Assembly: GCA_944325605.1 (NCBI GenBank)
Contig: CALVAX010000011.1
Coordinates: 1-64,000 of the forward strand
Source: Candidatus Gastranaerophilales bacterium
GTDB taxonomy: Bacteria; Cyanobacteriota; Vampirovibrionia; Gastranaerophilales; Gastranaerophilaceae
DNA: 64,000 bases
Direction of reading: 5' to 3'
The position numbers were made by a program, and so were the translations under genes. Below the pieces are notes generated by a model. That model saw only the letters and a list, made by a program, of their open reading frames with translations. It made no database searches and had not been told where the DNA came from. This document shows positions 34,157 to 43,110 of the stretch, in pieces. Numbering within the stretch: the first letter of the stretch is position 1; the number at the start of each line of letters is the position of its first letter.

Positions 34157-35281
34157 CTAAATATAATTAAGCGGATTGTTTGGTTTGCCGTTTATTCTGA
34201 CTTCAAAATGGCAATGAGGCCCTGTTGAATAGCCGGTTGTCCCTTCAAGTCCTATTACCTGGCCTTTTTGGACAGACTGTCCGTTGCTGACTTTTATTGT
34301 TGACATATGTGCATATAAGGTTGTCATCGGATGTCCGTTGATAATTCCGTGGTCTATGATGACAACTTTCCCGTAACCTCCGTACCAGCCTGAATAAATG
34401 ACCTTGCCGCTGTTAGAAGCCCTTATGCTGCCGTAATTCGGGCCGCCAATATCAACCCCGGAGTGGAATGTACGGCTGTTAAATATCGGATGGGTTCTCC
34501 AGCCAAAAGGTGATGTTATTCTGCCGGCAATCGGTTTCATAAAACCTGTTGATGTTGTTTTTACCGTTGATTTGCTGTAGCCTTTGCTTATCATTTTTTG
34601 CAAATCTTCAGACTGGCGTTCAAGCTCCCGTTCAGTTCTCTGGTAGTATGCTTTGTCTGTTTTTAGTTTGTTTATCATACTCTGGTTCTGTGCGATTGCT
34701 CTTTTTATTGTTCTTTGCTGGTCATTCATGCTTTCTATAGTTGCCGCAAGTTCCTGTTTTTGAACTTCAATATCCTTTTTCATCTTTGCAAGTTTTGCGG
34801 ATTTCTCTTTCAGCTCAACCATTTTTTTGTAGTCGCGTCTTATGATAATTCGTTCAAAATAAACAACATCTAACAGAGCATTTAAGTCTTTTGCTGACAA
34901 AATAAGTTCAAACATCCCGAGCCGCTGGTTTTTGAACACCTGACGGATACGGCTTTTTAACTGTGCATCAACATTATTAAAGTCGCTTTGCGCTCTTGAA
35001 AGTTCTACCTGCATCCGGCTTAATTTGTTTTCAATTTCATTATATCTGGCCCGCGTTGAGGCAAGGGTAGAATGGGTTGTTTCCAGTTTCTGCTGGTTTT
35101 TATATAATTTATTCTTTTCTAAACCTTCAAGAAGCTGAATTCTTTTAATTTTTTCTCTGGTTTGTTTCTTCTTTTGATCCAGAGTTGTTGCATAAGAAGT
35201 CTGGGGTGTTATTGTCAGAATACAAATAAACACAGCCAATAAAGCTATAAATAAATTTTTTGCTATTTTATTTAAATTCAT
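34157..35281 (-). CDS. M23 peptidase with coiled coil (EnvC/NlpD-like)
   Basis: An N-terminal signal or anchor is followed by a long coiled coil (about residues 30-235) and a C-terminal M23/LytM domain. Zinc ligands are in HSGVDIGG and HCHFEV, and GRITSPFGWRTHP starts the domain. All ligands are present, so it may be an active glycyl or muramyl endopeptidase, or an amidase activator like EnvC. The latter would fit the AMIN-type amidase at 13949. The gene ends at a TAG exactly where the family normally ends (NPLNYI), confirming TAG as a true stop here. Confidence 0.92.
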   Translation of the reverse strand: MNLNKIAKNLFIALLAVFICILTITPQTSYATTLDQKKKQTREKIKRIQLLEGLEKNKLYKNQQKLETTHSTLASTRARYNEIENKLSRMQVELSRAQSDFNNVDAQLKSRIRQVFKNQRLGMFELILSAKDLNALLDVVYFERIIIRRDYKKMVELKEKSAKLAKMKKDIEVQKQELAATIESMNDQQRTIKRAIAQNQSMINKLKTDKAYYQRTERELERQSEDLQKMISKGYSKSTVKTTSTGFMKPIAGRITSPFGWRTHPIFNSRTFHSGVDIGGPNYGSIRASNSGKVIYSGWYGGYGKVVIIDHGIINGHPMTTLYAHMSTIKVSNGQSVQKGQVIGLEGTTGYSTGPHCHFEVRINGKPNNPLNYI

Positions 35282-35289
35282 TTATTTCC

Positions 35290-35394
35290 CTATTTGAATA
35301 AAAGTGGCAGCATCATTAAACCAACCGTCCAAGCGATGAAGGTTACTGCTATAACGCCGATTATTAATTTCTGGTGTTTTCTGAAAAATTCCAT
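35290..35394 (-). CDS. 34-residue single-span membrane peptide
   Basis: A tiny gene with ATG at 35394 preceded by GGGGAAG, ending in TAG 8 bases before the M23 start; the M23 Shine-Dalgarno (AGGGA) overlaps its stop. The product has a basic start (MEFFRKHQK) and one hydrophobic helix of about 22 residues, like the membrane anchor of SurA/PpiD-type proteins but with nothing after it. Its position as first gene of the envelope operon suggests a small regulator or leader peptide. The function is unknown. Confidence 0.65.
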   Translation of the reverse strand: MEFFRKHQKLIIGVIAVTFIAWTVGLMMLPLLFK

Positions 35395-35500
35395 CTTCTT
35401 CCCCTAAGTTACTGATAATATTGTACTATAAAAAATATTTTGTGCAATTGTGTAAAAATAAATTTGCAAAATTCGCTGTTATAATTTAATATTAGTTTAT

Positions 35501-37912
35501 ATGAAATATCAGTTTATAGACGACATCACCGACAGAAAAATATTTTTAAAACAGGATGCGGATCCGGTAACCAGAATTCTTGCAGAAAACAATAATGACC
35601 AGTTTCTGAAAATGCATGAATTTTTTATGTATGAAAAATTCCTGTTGTTAATAAGCGGCTTTTTGGGAACAGGTAAATCTTCAGTTATTAATTATTTCAC
35701 AGATTTTTTAAGGCCGGAAACGATTGTCTTGATGTATAACTGTTATGAAACCTCAAATCTGGAAGATTTGCTTCTGGCTTTGTTTGAAAAATTTAAGACG
35801 CTTGAGGCTGAGAATATCATAAGAGAGCCAAAAATGCGCTCGGAAAATTTTGCGCAGAAAATTAATTCTTATTTTATTTCAATATCTGCTCCTATTGTTG
35901 TAATAATAGATTCATTTGAGCAGGTTCTAAAATCAAACAAAGGCGAAATTCTGGATTTTTTGAAACACCTGTCGCATACTCAGAAGGTTAAAGTTGTAAT
36001 TGCCGGCAGAACTTTCGATATGAAAGATTTTGAAAAGCAGTTTGATTATTCCAAAATAATTATAGGAGCGCTTGAAAAACATAATTTTGAAAAATACCTG
36101 AAGTTGTATGACATAAAAACCATCGGGCCGGTTTCAGATGAACTTTACAAACATACAAGAGGATATTTTTTATATGTAACGCTCGCTATGAAAATTATTC
36201 AGATAAGAGGTTTGAGTATGTACGAATTTCTTGACGGGTACAGCAAAAGCTTTCTATCTTATAATGATTTTATTTTGCGGGAAGCGCTTGCACTCATTGA
36301 TCCTGTCAGCGGGCATCTTTTCAGATTTCTTACAATTATAAGGCATCCTGTCAGCGTAAGTCTTTTGAGAACGCTCAATCTATACGATGATTTTAAGATA
36401 AAAGTTTTTATTGAAACCTGTATTCTGGCGCAGGACGGAGATGCAATTTATCTGAAGGATTACTATAAAATTATTGCGGAAAATTCAATTCCGGATAATG
36501 TGGCTGTGAAAATTCACAAAAGCTGCGTAGATTTATACAATACCCAGCTTCCTCTAAAACCGATGGAGAGAAATCTGCTTATTTCAAGAGCTACTATGAG
36601 GGCAGAAATTGAATACCATACAATGTTTCTGCCTAAAAAGCCTGTCATTAAGCCTAAATATATTATAGAAAACGGACTTAGAATAGATCAGCCGCAGGAA
36701 GTTCCGCTTCCGGAACCCGAACAAAAAGATATAAAAAATATCAGCTTCATTTTTGACAGCGAAGAAGAAGAAACAAGTATAATGAATCAGATTGCTGATT
36801 CAATAAACGAATTTATAACGTTCACGGATGAACAGTTAAAAGCTATTGAAAAAGAAAACAGTATGACGCTGGTTGAACTTATAAATCTGGCAAGGCAGCA
36901 GGAGAATAAATACAATTTTAAACGTGTTGTAATGATTTATCAGCGAATTCTGATGATGAAGAATGATGCGAATTATATAAAATTTCTTCCGGTTGTCTAT
37001 GCGCGTTTAGGGATGGCATATTCAAAGCTTTCTGATTGGTTTAACTCTCTAAAATACTATGAGGAAGCCCTGAAAATATATGTTTCCGGAGCAGATACTT
37101 TGAAGGCTGCTGATATAAAACTTGAAATGGCAAATGTTTATTATCAGATGTTTAAGCGTGAAGATGCTAGAAATGTATTGACGGAACTTACTTCAGAGGA
37201 TAATCTTACAGCGGATATATACATAAAATCTTATATAAAACTTGCAGATATTTCCGACGATGATTTTGAAAAAGCTTACGAATATATGAAAAAAGCGCTT
37301 AATTTTACGGAAAACTCTGAGGACGAAGTTTTGCTTGCGGAACTTTATTATAAACTGGGAATTTTGAGCGAAGATGCAGACGAAGTAAAACAGGCAGTAA
37401 TGTGTTACAAAAATTGCGTAGAACTTGCTGAAGGTAAAAATCAGTTTGCCTCGGGTGCATATTCAAATCTTGCTGCAATTTATGAGGATTCAGAGGCAAA
37501 AGAGTCTGCTGAAAAGTTTTACGAAAAAAGTCTTGCTCTTGACGAGGAAAGCGGAAATGACAACGGAATTTATAATTCTTCAATGAAGCTTGCCGCATTA
37601 AACAGAAAGAAAAATCCCGAAAAAGCTCTTCATTACTATGAACAGGCTTGCAGCAAGGCTTGCAGGCTTAACGAGCGGATTTATAAAGTTTCATCGTCAA
37701 TGGCTTTCGGGGATTTTTACAATCTTTATATGAAAAATCCGGAAGCTGCTCTGGAAAAATATCTTATTGCCCGCACAGCCTCAGAAGGCAAACTCGGCGA
37801 AAAAAATATGGCAAAAATTAACAAAAGAATTGACGACGTGAGAGTAATTCTCGGTGATGAAAAATTTAATGAAATACAAAACAGGTTTAACAATGAAGCT
37901 GAACAGAGATAA
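35501..37912 (+). CDS. STAND/NACHT-like ATPase fused to TPR array (803 aa)
   Basis: The N-terminal half is a P-loop ATPase with Walker A GFLGTGKSS (about residue 54) and Walker B VVIIDSFEQ (about residue 130), then AGRTFD (sensor-like) and a helical winged region, the layout of STAND signal NTPases. A linker rich in Pro and Glu (residues 380-425) leads to about eight TPR repeats (residues 450-790). Such proteins act as ligand-triggered switches, in regulation or defence. There is no effector domain at either end, so signalling would be through the TPR partner. Its end overlaps rsmG by 20 bases. Confidence 0.85.
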   Translation: MKYQFIDDITDRKIFLKQDADPVTRILAENNNDQFLKMHEFFMYEKFLLLISGFLGTGKSSVINYFTDFLRPETIVLMYNCYETSNLEDLLLALFEKFKTLEAENIIREPKMRSENFAQKINSYFISISAPIVVIIDSFEQVLKSNKGEILDFLKHLSHTQKVKVVIAGRTFDMKDFEKQFDYSKIIIGALEKHNFEKYLKLYDIKTIGPVSDELYKHTRGYFLYVTLAMKIIQIRGLSMYEFLDGYSKSFLSYNDFILREALALIDPVSGHLFRFLTIIRHPVSVSLLRTLNLYDDFKIKVFIETCILAQDGDAIYLKDYYKIIAENSIPDNVAVKIHKSCVDLYNTQLPLKPMERNLLISRATMRAEIEYHTMFLPKKPVIKPKYIIENGLRIDQPQEVPLPEPEQKDIKNISFIFDSEEEETSIMNQIADSINEFITFTDEQLKAIEKENSMTLVELINLARQQENKYNFKRVVMIYQRILMMKNDANYIKFLPVVYARLGMAYSKLSDWFNSLKYYEEALKIYVSGADTLKAADIKLEMANVYYQMFKREDARNVLTELTSEDNLTADIYIKSYIKLADISDDDFEKAYEYMKKALNFTENSEDEVLLAELYYKLGILSEDADEVKQAVMCYKNCVELAEGKNQFASGAYSNLAAIYEDSEAKESAEKFYEKSLALDEESGNDNGIYNSSMKLAALNRKKNPEKALHYYEQACSKACRLNERIYKVSSSMAFGDFYNLYMKNPEAALEKYLIARTASEGKLGEKNMAKINKRIDDVRVILGDEKFNEIQNRFNNEAEQR

Positions 37913-38486
37913 TTTTCAGGAATATATAGCCGTTTTTTTGAATGAAAACGCAAAATTGAATTTAATTTCTAAAAATGACGAAAAATTTTTATGGGAAAAA
38001 CACATATGCGACAGCCTTGCAATATCAGTATTTTTTGAAAAGTACGGCTTGCCGGAAAATTTGCTTGACATTGGAACTGGCGGCGGCTTTCCTGCAGTTC
38101 CTGTAGCTATGGCATATTCAGATATTGAAGTCTACGCTCTGGACAGCATAAGAAAAAAAATAAATGCAATTGAAAATATAAAAACAGCTTTAAATTTGAA
38201 AAATCTTCATCCTATATGTTCAAGAGCGGAACATTTGACCGGTAAATATGGCACAATCACCTCAAGAGCCGTTGCCCCGCTAAAAGTTCTTGCAGAATAC
38301 GCGTTGCCTTTGCTTGATGCAGGCGGGTATTTTGTTGCATACAAGTCCCTAAAAGTTAACGAAGAACTGGAAGAAGCGCAGCAAATACTTAAAAAATCAA
38401 GGCTAAAACTTGAAGAAATAATCGAATATGACCTTCCGCTCGAGGAAAATTATTCCAGAAACCTTGTTATTTTGAAGAAATACTAA
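37893..38486 (+). CDS. rsmG: 16S rRNA (guanine-527-N7)-methyltransferase
   Basis: Methylates G527 of 16S rRNA using SAM. The SAM motif LLDIGTGGGFPAVPVA is at about residue 60. LDSIRKKINAIENI and TSRAVAPL follow, all diagnostic of RsmG. The ATG at 37893 gives 197 residues, within the family range; the frame extends upstream to 37854 but inside the ATPase gene. The 20-base overlap with the STAND ATPase implies co-expression of an ordinary rRNA enzyme with a signalling ATPase. Confidence 0.93.
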   Translation: MKLNRDNFQEYIAVFLNENAKLNLISKNDEKFLWEKHICDSLAISVFFEKYGLPENLLDIGTGGGFPAVPVAMAYSDIEVYALDSIRKKINAIENIKTALNLKNLHPICSRAEHLTGKYGTITSRAVAPLKVLAEYALPLLDAGGYFVAYKSLKVNEELEEAQQILKKSRLKLEEIIEYDLPLEENYSRNLVILKKY

Positions 38487-38550
38487 TAGTTGAACAGTTG
38501 ATAAGTTGAACGGCTTAAAGGCTAAATAACTGAAGTTCGAAACCAGTTCC

Positions 38551-38672
38551 GACATTGCGAGCAAAGCGAAGCAATCCAGTCGATTAATAACATGTCATCC
38601 TGAGGCTTTAGCCGAAGGATCTTCTGAAAATCCAATTGGATTCTTCGCTGCGCTCAGAATGATATTTAGGCG
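38551..38672. repeat. Three hairpin repeats of the CATTGCGAG, CATCCTGAG and CATTCTGAG types
   Basis: 38551-38580 has outer stem ATTGC/GCAAT. 38594-38624 has ATCCT/AGGAT with inner GGC/GCC and loop TTTA. 38638-38672 is the inverted ATTCT/AGAAT form with loop GCA. All keep GA opposed to GA next to the outer stem. Confidence 0.75.
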
Positions 38673-38728
38673 AAGAATATTATAACAGTCTATACGGCAG
38701 TTTCTTGACAACGATAAAGTTGTTATGC

Positions 38729-39170
38729 CATTTCCAATATACAGAAGTGCCTCAGGCTATTAATAGTGACAGCAGTTGAAGACCGTTCCGAAGCGGGTAC
38801 CGTTCCAAGCGCCACAACTAAAATAGTCAGTATTTTAGGGTTTATAAAAAAGCGCAATTGGTATGTCAGTTCCGAAGTACAGAAGTGCCTCAGGAAATAA
38901 CCAGCGTCACCAGACAAAGGCCGTTCCAGCACAAATATAGTTCCCAGCGGCACAACAAAAACAGTTAATCTTTTTGAAAATAAAGAAAAGCGCAGAAATG
39001 ATGCCAGTTCCGAAGTACGGAGGTGCCTCAGGAAATAACCAGCGTCACCAGACAAAGGCCGTTCCAGCACAAATATAGTTCCCAGCGGCACAACAAAAAC
39101 AGTTAATCTTTTTGAAAATAAAGAAAAGCGCAGAAATGATGCCAGTTCCGAAGTACAGCAGTGCCTCAGG
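38729..39170. repeat. 138-bp tandem repeat, three full units plus a partial
   Basis: Units begin at 38729 (diverged), 38867, 39005 and 39143 (partial), period exactly 138 (46 codons). Units two and three are almost identical. Because the period is a multiple of three, a frame that is open in one unit stays open in all; the 157-codon minus-strand frame (38723-39196) is the longest. It lacks a good start signal, so I treat the array as noncoding or undetermined. Confidence 0.85.
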
Positions 39171-39182
39171 CACCTCAGGCAC

Positions 39183-39211
39183 ACAAAAAAAACCACTCAT
39201 TACTGAGTGGG
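39183..39211 (-). terminator. Hairpin with T-run on the minus strand
   Basis: CCACTCA/TGAGTGG stem with a 4-base loop, followed on the minus strand by eight T residues. It would stop transcripts running leftward into the 138-bp array. No clear gene lies to its right on the minus strand. Confidence 0.5.
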
Positions 39212-39571
39212 TCGTTTTCTGCATCCTAATGGTCTCTTTTAGTGTTTATTATTTAGGAGTTTATATGTTTTTTTTGGGGTTAATGAATCTATTTATATTT
39301 AGTGTTTCGACTACACTTAAATCTTATGTCTTTATTATTGCATATAAGATTTCAAATGTCAACTAAATGTTTTAAAGTAATCACAAAGAAAACCTGAAAT
39401 GCAAATATAGTGTAGAATTTACACTTTACAAAACTTAACAATATGTTATAAAACCCAAAATATGGGCATGTCATAATTGTAAACATTTGTAAATCAAAAC
39501 CACCGCAAAAAGGCAATTATTTAATAAGTATATACTTTATATATATAAGAGTATAAAAAAGGATAAAGGAT
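39212..39571. other. AT-rich gap
   Basis: Contains a hydrophobic open frame on the plus strand starting within the last 138-bp unit (about 39139-39366), with no Shine-Dalgarno, and then the predicted promoter for the 39572 gene at 39513-39547. Confidence 0.4.
39513..39547 (+). promoter_or_regulatory. GCAAWW-N17-TTTAWAWA element upstream of the 98-aa gene
   Basis: GCAATT (39513-39518), exactly 17 bases, then TTTATATATATA (39536-39547), 36 bases before the ATG at 39572. Confidence 0.6.
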
Positions 39572-39868
39572 ATGACAAGCGGTTATAACAACGGCAGTAT
39601 CGCTCCGATAAACAGAATTAATCTCGGAAATGATGCTCAGGTCGGGATAGGACAAAATAATTATTATGACACTTCGCAGGTTGCGGGTGTTTCGCAGGGC
39701 ACGAGGGCTTACGAACAGAACTGGGATCCATCAAGTTTTAGTTATATGACCAAAACCAGTATGAACTCTGTAGGTTTGAATCCATTTCAGAATAACTTTT
39801 CTGAGGTAATTTTAGGATACAAAGATGACGGAACAGTTGATATTGGTCATACAATAGGTATTGGATAG
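39572..39868 (+). CDS. Lineage-specific small protein (98 aa)
   Basis: AAAGGA precedes the ATG. The product is Asn/Gly/Ser/Tyr-rich, with no signal peptide, no Cys and no membrane segment, and looks extended or beta-rich (VGIGQNNYY near residue 24, VDIGHTIGIG at the end). It ends in TAG and is followed by a strong terminator, so it is a single-gene unit with the GCAATT-17-TTTATATA promoter. No family is recognised. Confidence 0.75.
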   Translation: MTSGYNNGSIAPINRINLGNDAQVGIGQNNYYDTSQVAGVSQGTRAYEQNWDPSSFSYMTKTSMNSVGLNPFQNNFSEVILGYKDDGTVDIGHTIGIG

Positions 39869-39882
39869 CAAAATAAAGATTT

Positions 39883-39910
39883 AACCCCGGCAAAAACAGC
39901 CGGGGTTTTG
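39883..39910 (+). terminator. Intrinsic terminator
   Basis: A 9-bp GC-rich stem (AACCCCGGC with GCCGGGGTT) and 7-base loop followed by TTTG, 14 bases after the stop at 39868. Confidence 0.85.
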
Positions 39911-40019
39911 TTATGATTTGTAAATTTTTTATAAAAAATAGACTTTCGACTAGCAAATATTTTATTTTGGGGTTTAGGTATATGTGGGTATTAATGAAAA
40001 TAATGAAGGTTAAGAAATC

Positions 40020-41906
40020 ATGAAAATTACACCAATATCTTCGCAATGGCTTGTATCAGGTATTAAGAACAAATTTCAATATTCAAATAAACCAATTACG
40101 AACAATAATACAGTGAAAAACAATGATATTTTTGTAAGAACCTCATCGCATTCTGTTTCTCAACCGATGCCTGTACATTTTATGGGGCACAATGTCTACC
40201 TGATTGACGGCGGAAACCATGCAAAAGATATGGAGCATTTTGCAAAAGCTATAGACAGCGGCAATAATATGACGGTTTATACTTATGAAACACAAGACCC
40301 TATCTATTCAAAATTTGGAAAACCGTGGCAAAATGTTGAAGAAGAATTACAAAAATTATATTACAGTGAAAGATTGAAGAAAGACGATTATGTCGCAGTT
40401 CCTGTATATATAAACGTTCCTCTGCAAAATCTGGAAGCCCAGTATAAAGAGGTTATGAAGAAAGATATTGATTTAAAACCTTATAATGTTTTAACCCATA
40501 AAAAAGAACTTCTGGAATTTCTGCAGGAACTTGCGCGGGATCCCAAAAAGCATGAAAAATATATCAGATACATGGATCCGCAGGACAGGGGTTTGGAATA
40601 TGTATCAGGCATAATCAATGTTTTAAACAGACTGGATTGTAAGAAAATTTATGTACCGGCATCCCATCCGCATGAAGCAAGCTTAAGATGGATGGCAAAT
40701 GAAAGAGGCAATACTCCGGAACTTACGAATTACCTTGCGACCGGATATGACAAGGATGGTAAGGTTCATGGCATGCTTGATGAAATTAAACGTAACGGCT
40801 GGTATGATTTTAATTTATTAACGCTGGCCGATGTTGATGTTGTGAACATGAAGAAATCAGACGGATTTACGGATCATATATTTTCCGCATACGATACGAT
40901 TGTAAATGACGGAGAGCGCGGCGTTTATAACCTGACGCCGGTTCGGGATGAAGAAGGCAAAATCCTCGGATACAGCTTTAAAGATGATAAAACTAACAGC
41001 TATCCGGTGGAAGAATTTCCGTACAATGAAGATTTGCAAGATATTTCAAAATTTGTTGGCAAAAGTGTTGATGAAGTAGTTGCCGATGATGAAGAAACCG
41101 AATGTTTCAGAAATGCGCTCGGCGAACATCGGGATATGCTTCAATTTGCAGACAAGCTGTATCCGGTTTGGAAAGTATATAGTCAGGAACAGTTGTGGAA
41201 TGACAAAATCTATGACAAGGGAGATTTTGTTGATTATAAAATGGAGAATTTTTTCAGGAGAAACGGAGATTATAAAATAATATACCCGCCCGGAGATGTT
41301 GAAAACAGCGGCCGTCCAAGTGTAAAAGCAATGGGTGGAAGCAGTTATTCTATGTTTACGGCAATTAAGCGTGATATAGATAACCAGATATTTTATGAAA
41401 GAGTAAAGGAAGATGGCGTAAATTTGACAAATACAATATGGAGTATTGTCGATGATGCTGAAGGGTTGATGCGTGTGGGAGATTATGACCGCGCGGAAGA
41501 AGGCTTTACAAGTTCATTGAGATATATTGATATGGTAGGATTTGACCCTTCAGAACAGTCATTCCTCCGGGCATATAAAGGTCTGGCAGATTTAAAATAT
41601 AACAAAGGCGATTATGCCGGTGCAAACGGTTTATACAATTTCTACCTGAATAATATTTGTAAAAAGCTTGAAAACTCAACACCTGAATACTTTATATCGC
41701 ATGAGAGCGAGCGTAAACATATAGCAGATATATTTTTACGTCTGGCAGATATTGCCAACCGCAGAGGTGAATATATTCCGGAACAGGAATGCCGGATTGC
41801 AGCACAGGCTATAGTTCCGTCTTCTGATTTGGGATATTACATAATTAACCGCAGGGCAAAGGGCGATAATAATATAGGAGATTTAATACAAAATGCACGT
41901 CGATAA
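40020..41906 (+). CDS. Large lineage-specific protein with C-terminal TPR-like repeats (628 aa)
   Basis: A Ser/Asn-rich N-terminal leader of about 50 residues ends in PVHFMGH, then a mixed alpha/beta domain (residues 55-400; LIDGGNHAKDMEHF, KKIYVPASHPHEASL, LADVDVVNM) is followed by TPR-like helices (residues 455-600). The middle domain may bind nucleotide-sugar or act as an enzyme, but no catalytic motif is recognised. AAGG is near the ATG. The 3' end overlaps the amidohydrolase gene by 14 bases, so the two are expressed together. Confidence 0.78.
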   Translation: MKITPISSQWLVSGIKNKFQYSNKPITNNNTVKNNDIFVRTSSHSVSQPMPVHFMGHNVYLIDGGNHAKDMEHFAKAIDSGNNMTVYTYETQDPIYSKFGKPWQNVEEELQKLYYSERLKKDDYVAVPVYINVPLQNLEAQYKEVMKKDIDLKPYNVLTHKKELLEFLQELARDPKKHEKYIRYMDPQDRGLEYVSGIINVLNRLDCKKIYVPASHPHEASLRWMANERGNTPELTNYLATGYDKDGKVHGMLDEIKRNGWYDFNLLTLADVDVVNMKKSDGFTDHIFSAYDTIVNDGERGVYNLTPVRDEEGKILGYSFKDDKTNSYPVEEFPYNEDLQDISKFVGKSVDEVVADDEETECFRNALGEHRDMLQFADKLYPVWKVYSQEQLWNDKIYDKGDFVDYKMENFFRRNGDYKIIYPPGDVENSGRPSVKAMGGSSYSMFTAIKRDIDNQIFYERVKEDGVNLTNTIWSIVDDAEGLMRVGDYDRAEEGFTSSLRYIDMVGFDPSEQSFLRAYKGLADLKYNKGDYAGANGLYNFYLNNICKKLENSTPEYFISHESERKHIADIFLRLADIANRRGEYIPEQECRIAAQAIVPSSDLGYYIINRRAKGDNNIGDLIQNARR

Positions 41907-43029
41907 TTTACGAACAAATATCGCTTTTAATGGTTCTATAATAGATACCCATATGCATATAGGGCATTGGTCAAAGAACGGCAATTCCAATAACACATTG
42001 AATTTTGATTCAAATACAATAGATGAGTTTGTAAAGAATCCATTGAATGTTCAGGTGAGTGGTGCGGTTCAGCAGGACGAAGTTGAAAAAGTTATTATAT
42101 CGAATCTTGACGGCCTTGTAGTTAACGGTCAGGATGAAACAACAGCCAATAAGGCTCTTTTAGAAATGTGTAATAGTAATCCTAAATATCATGCTCTGGC
42201 GGCTTGCGCGCCGTCTGTTACAGAAGGGAATTCTGTTTATATAAACAATTTGATACAGGAAAATCCGGATAAATTTATTGGGTTGAAATTTCATCCCCGA
42301 CATTTTAACGCGCAAGCAGACAGCGATATTTACAGACCATACATGTTTTTAGCAGAACGCTACAATTTGCCGTGTATGTTTCATTCAGATCTGCAGTTTG
42401 CTCCTGACGGCAAACCTGTTGACAAGATTTCTTCTCCGGAGGCAATCCACAATATTGCAAGACTTCACCCTGATGTTCCTGTAATAATGGCGCATATGGG
42501 TGCAGGTGATGCAAAGTCACATCAAAACGCTATTGAGGAGCTTTTAAAATCTATAGATAACAAAGATTCAAAACTATACGTTGACATATCGTGGGTAGAT
42601 TGGGGTAAAGACGGACTTAGCAGCAGCCAAAAGCCAAGTATTGTTAAACTTATTAAAGAATTGCAAAAAAGGAACGCTCTGGATAGAATTTTGTTTGGTA
42701 CAGATGCCCCGCTCGGGTGCTTTGGCGAAACCCCTGCAGGCGGACTTTCTCCAAGACAGGCTTATGAAAAAACAGTAGGAGATTTAAAAACTGTTATTAA
42801 GGAGAATTTCAAAGAACAGTCGGATGATTTGATAAACAAGATTTTCTATCAGAACGCAGAGAATTTATTTTTCAAAAAAGATTGGACAACACCCGTAGAG
42901 CCAAAAATTCCGAAGACACCTCTGATAAAAATAATTGGAATGGTTGCGGCAGTATTAGCATTGATAGGCCTTGGCGGAGTTGTAATTGATAAGATTTCGG
43001 AGGCAAAGGATACCGGTCTTAATAAATAA
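41893..43029 (+). CDS. TIM-barrel amidohydrolase with C-terminal membrane anchor
   Basis: An Amidohydro_2-type metal hydrolase: IDTHMHIG (HxH at the first strand, about residue 19), LKFHPRHF, FHSD, MAHMGAG and the final FGTDAPLG with the catalytic Asp. Such enzymes hydrolyse or decarboxylate small ring compounds. Unlike typical cytosolic members, it has a Pro/Lys linker and a transmembrane helix at about residues 345-365, so it is probably tail-anchored. The N-terminus begins with a NIAFNG motif. It overlaps the 628-residue gene upstream by 14 bases, and a terminator follows. Confidence 0.85.
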   Translation: MHVDNLRTNIAFNGSIIDTHMHIGHWSKNGNSNNTLNFDSNTIDEFVKNPLNVQVSGAVQQDEVEKVIISNLDGLVVNGQDETTANKALLEMCNSNPKYHALAACAPSVTEGNSVYINNLIQENPDKFIGLKFHPRHFNAQADSDIYRPYMFLAERYNLPCMFHSDLQFAPDGKPVDKISSPEAIHNIARLHPDVPVIMAHMGAGDAKSHQNAIEELLKSIDNKDSKLYVDISWVDWGKDGLSSSQKPSIVKLIKELQKRNALDRILFGTDAPLGCFGETPAGGLSPRQAYEKTVGDLKTVIKENFKEQSDDLINKIFYQNAENLFFKKDWTTPVEPKIPKTPLIKIIGMVAAVLALIGLGGVVIDKISEAKDTGLNK

Positions 43030-43057
43030 AACCTTATAATGCTTTTGAAATAAAAAT

Positions 43058-43089
43058 AAAAAACCTGCTTATTACAAGCAGGTTTTTTA
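43058..43089. terminator. Bidirectional terminator between convergent genes
   Basis: An 11-bp stem (AAAACCTGCTT/AAGCAGGTTTT) with a 5-base loop and A/T tracts on both sides. It can serve the amidohydrolase (plus) and the aminotransferase (minus). Confidence 0.85.
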
Positions 43090-43110
43090 ATATAGTATTC
43101 GCAGTAAAAA

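Noticed and set aside
38729-39170. CRISPR array
   Set aside because: The 138-bp units are repeated in full with no unique spacers of constant length, and no cas genes are present.
38723-39196. 157-residue repeat protein on the minus strand
   Set aside because: No convincing start signal, and an open frame is automatic when the 138-bp period is a multiple of three. Kept only as a repeat finding.
39139-39366. Plus-strand protein starting MPVPK, resembling ribosomal protein L32
   Set aside because: Only the first few residues match. No zinc-ribbon cysteines follow, and the same start occurs at the head of other repeat units that soon hit stops.
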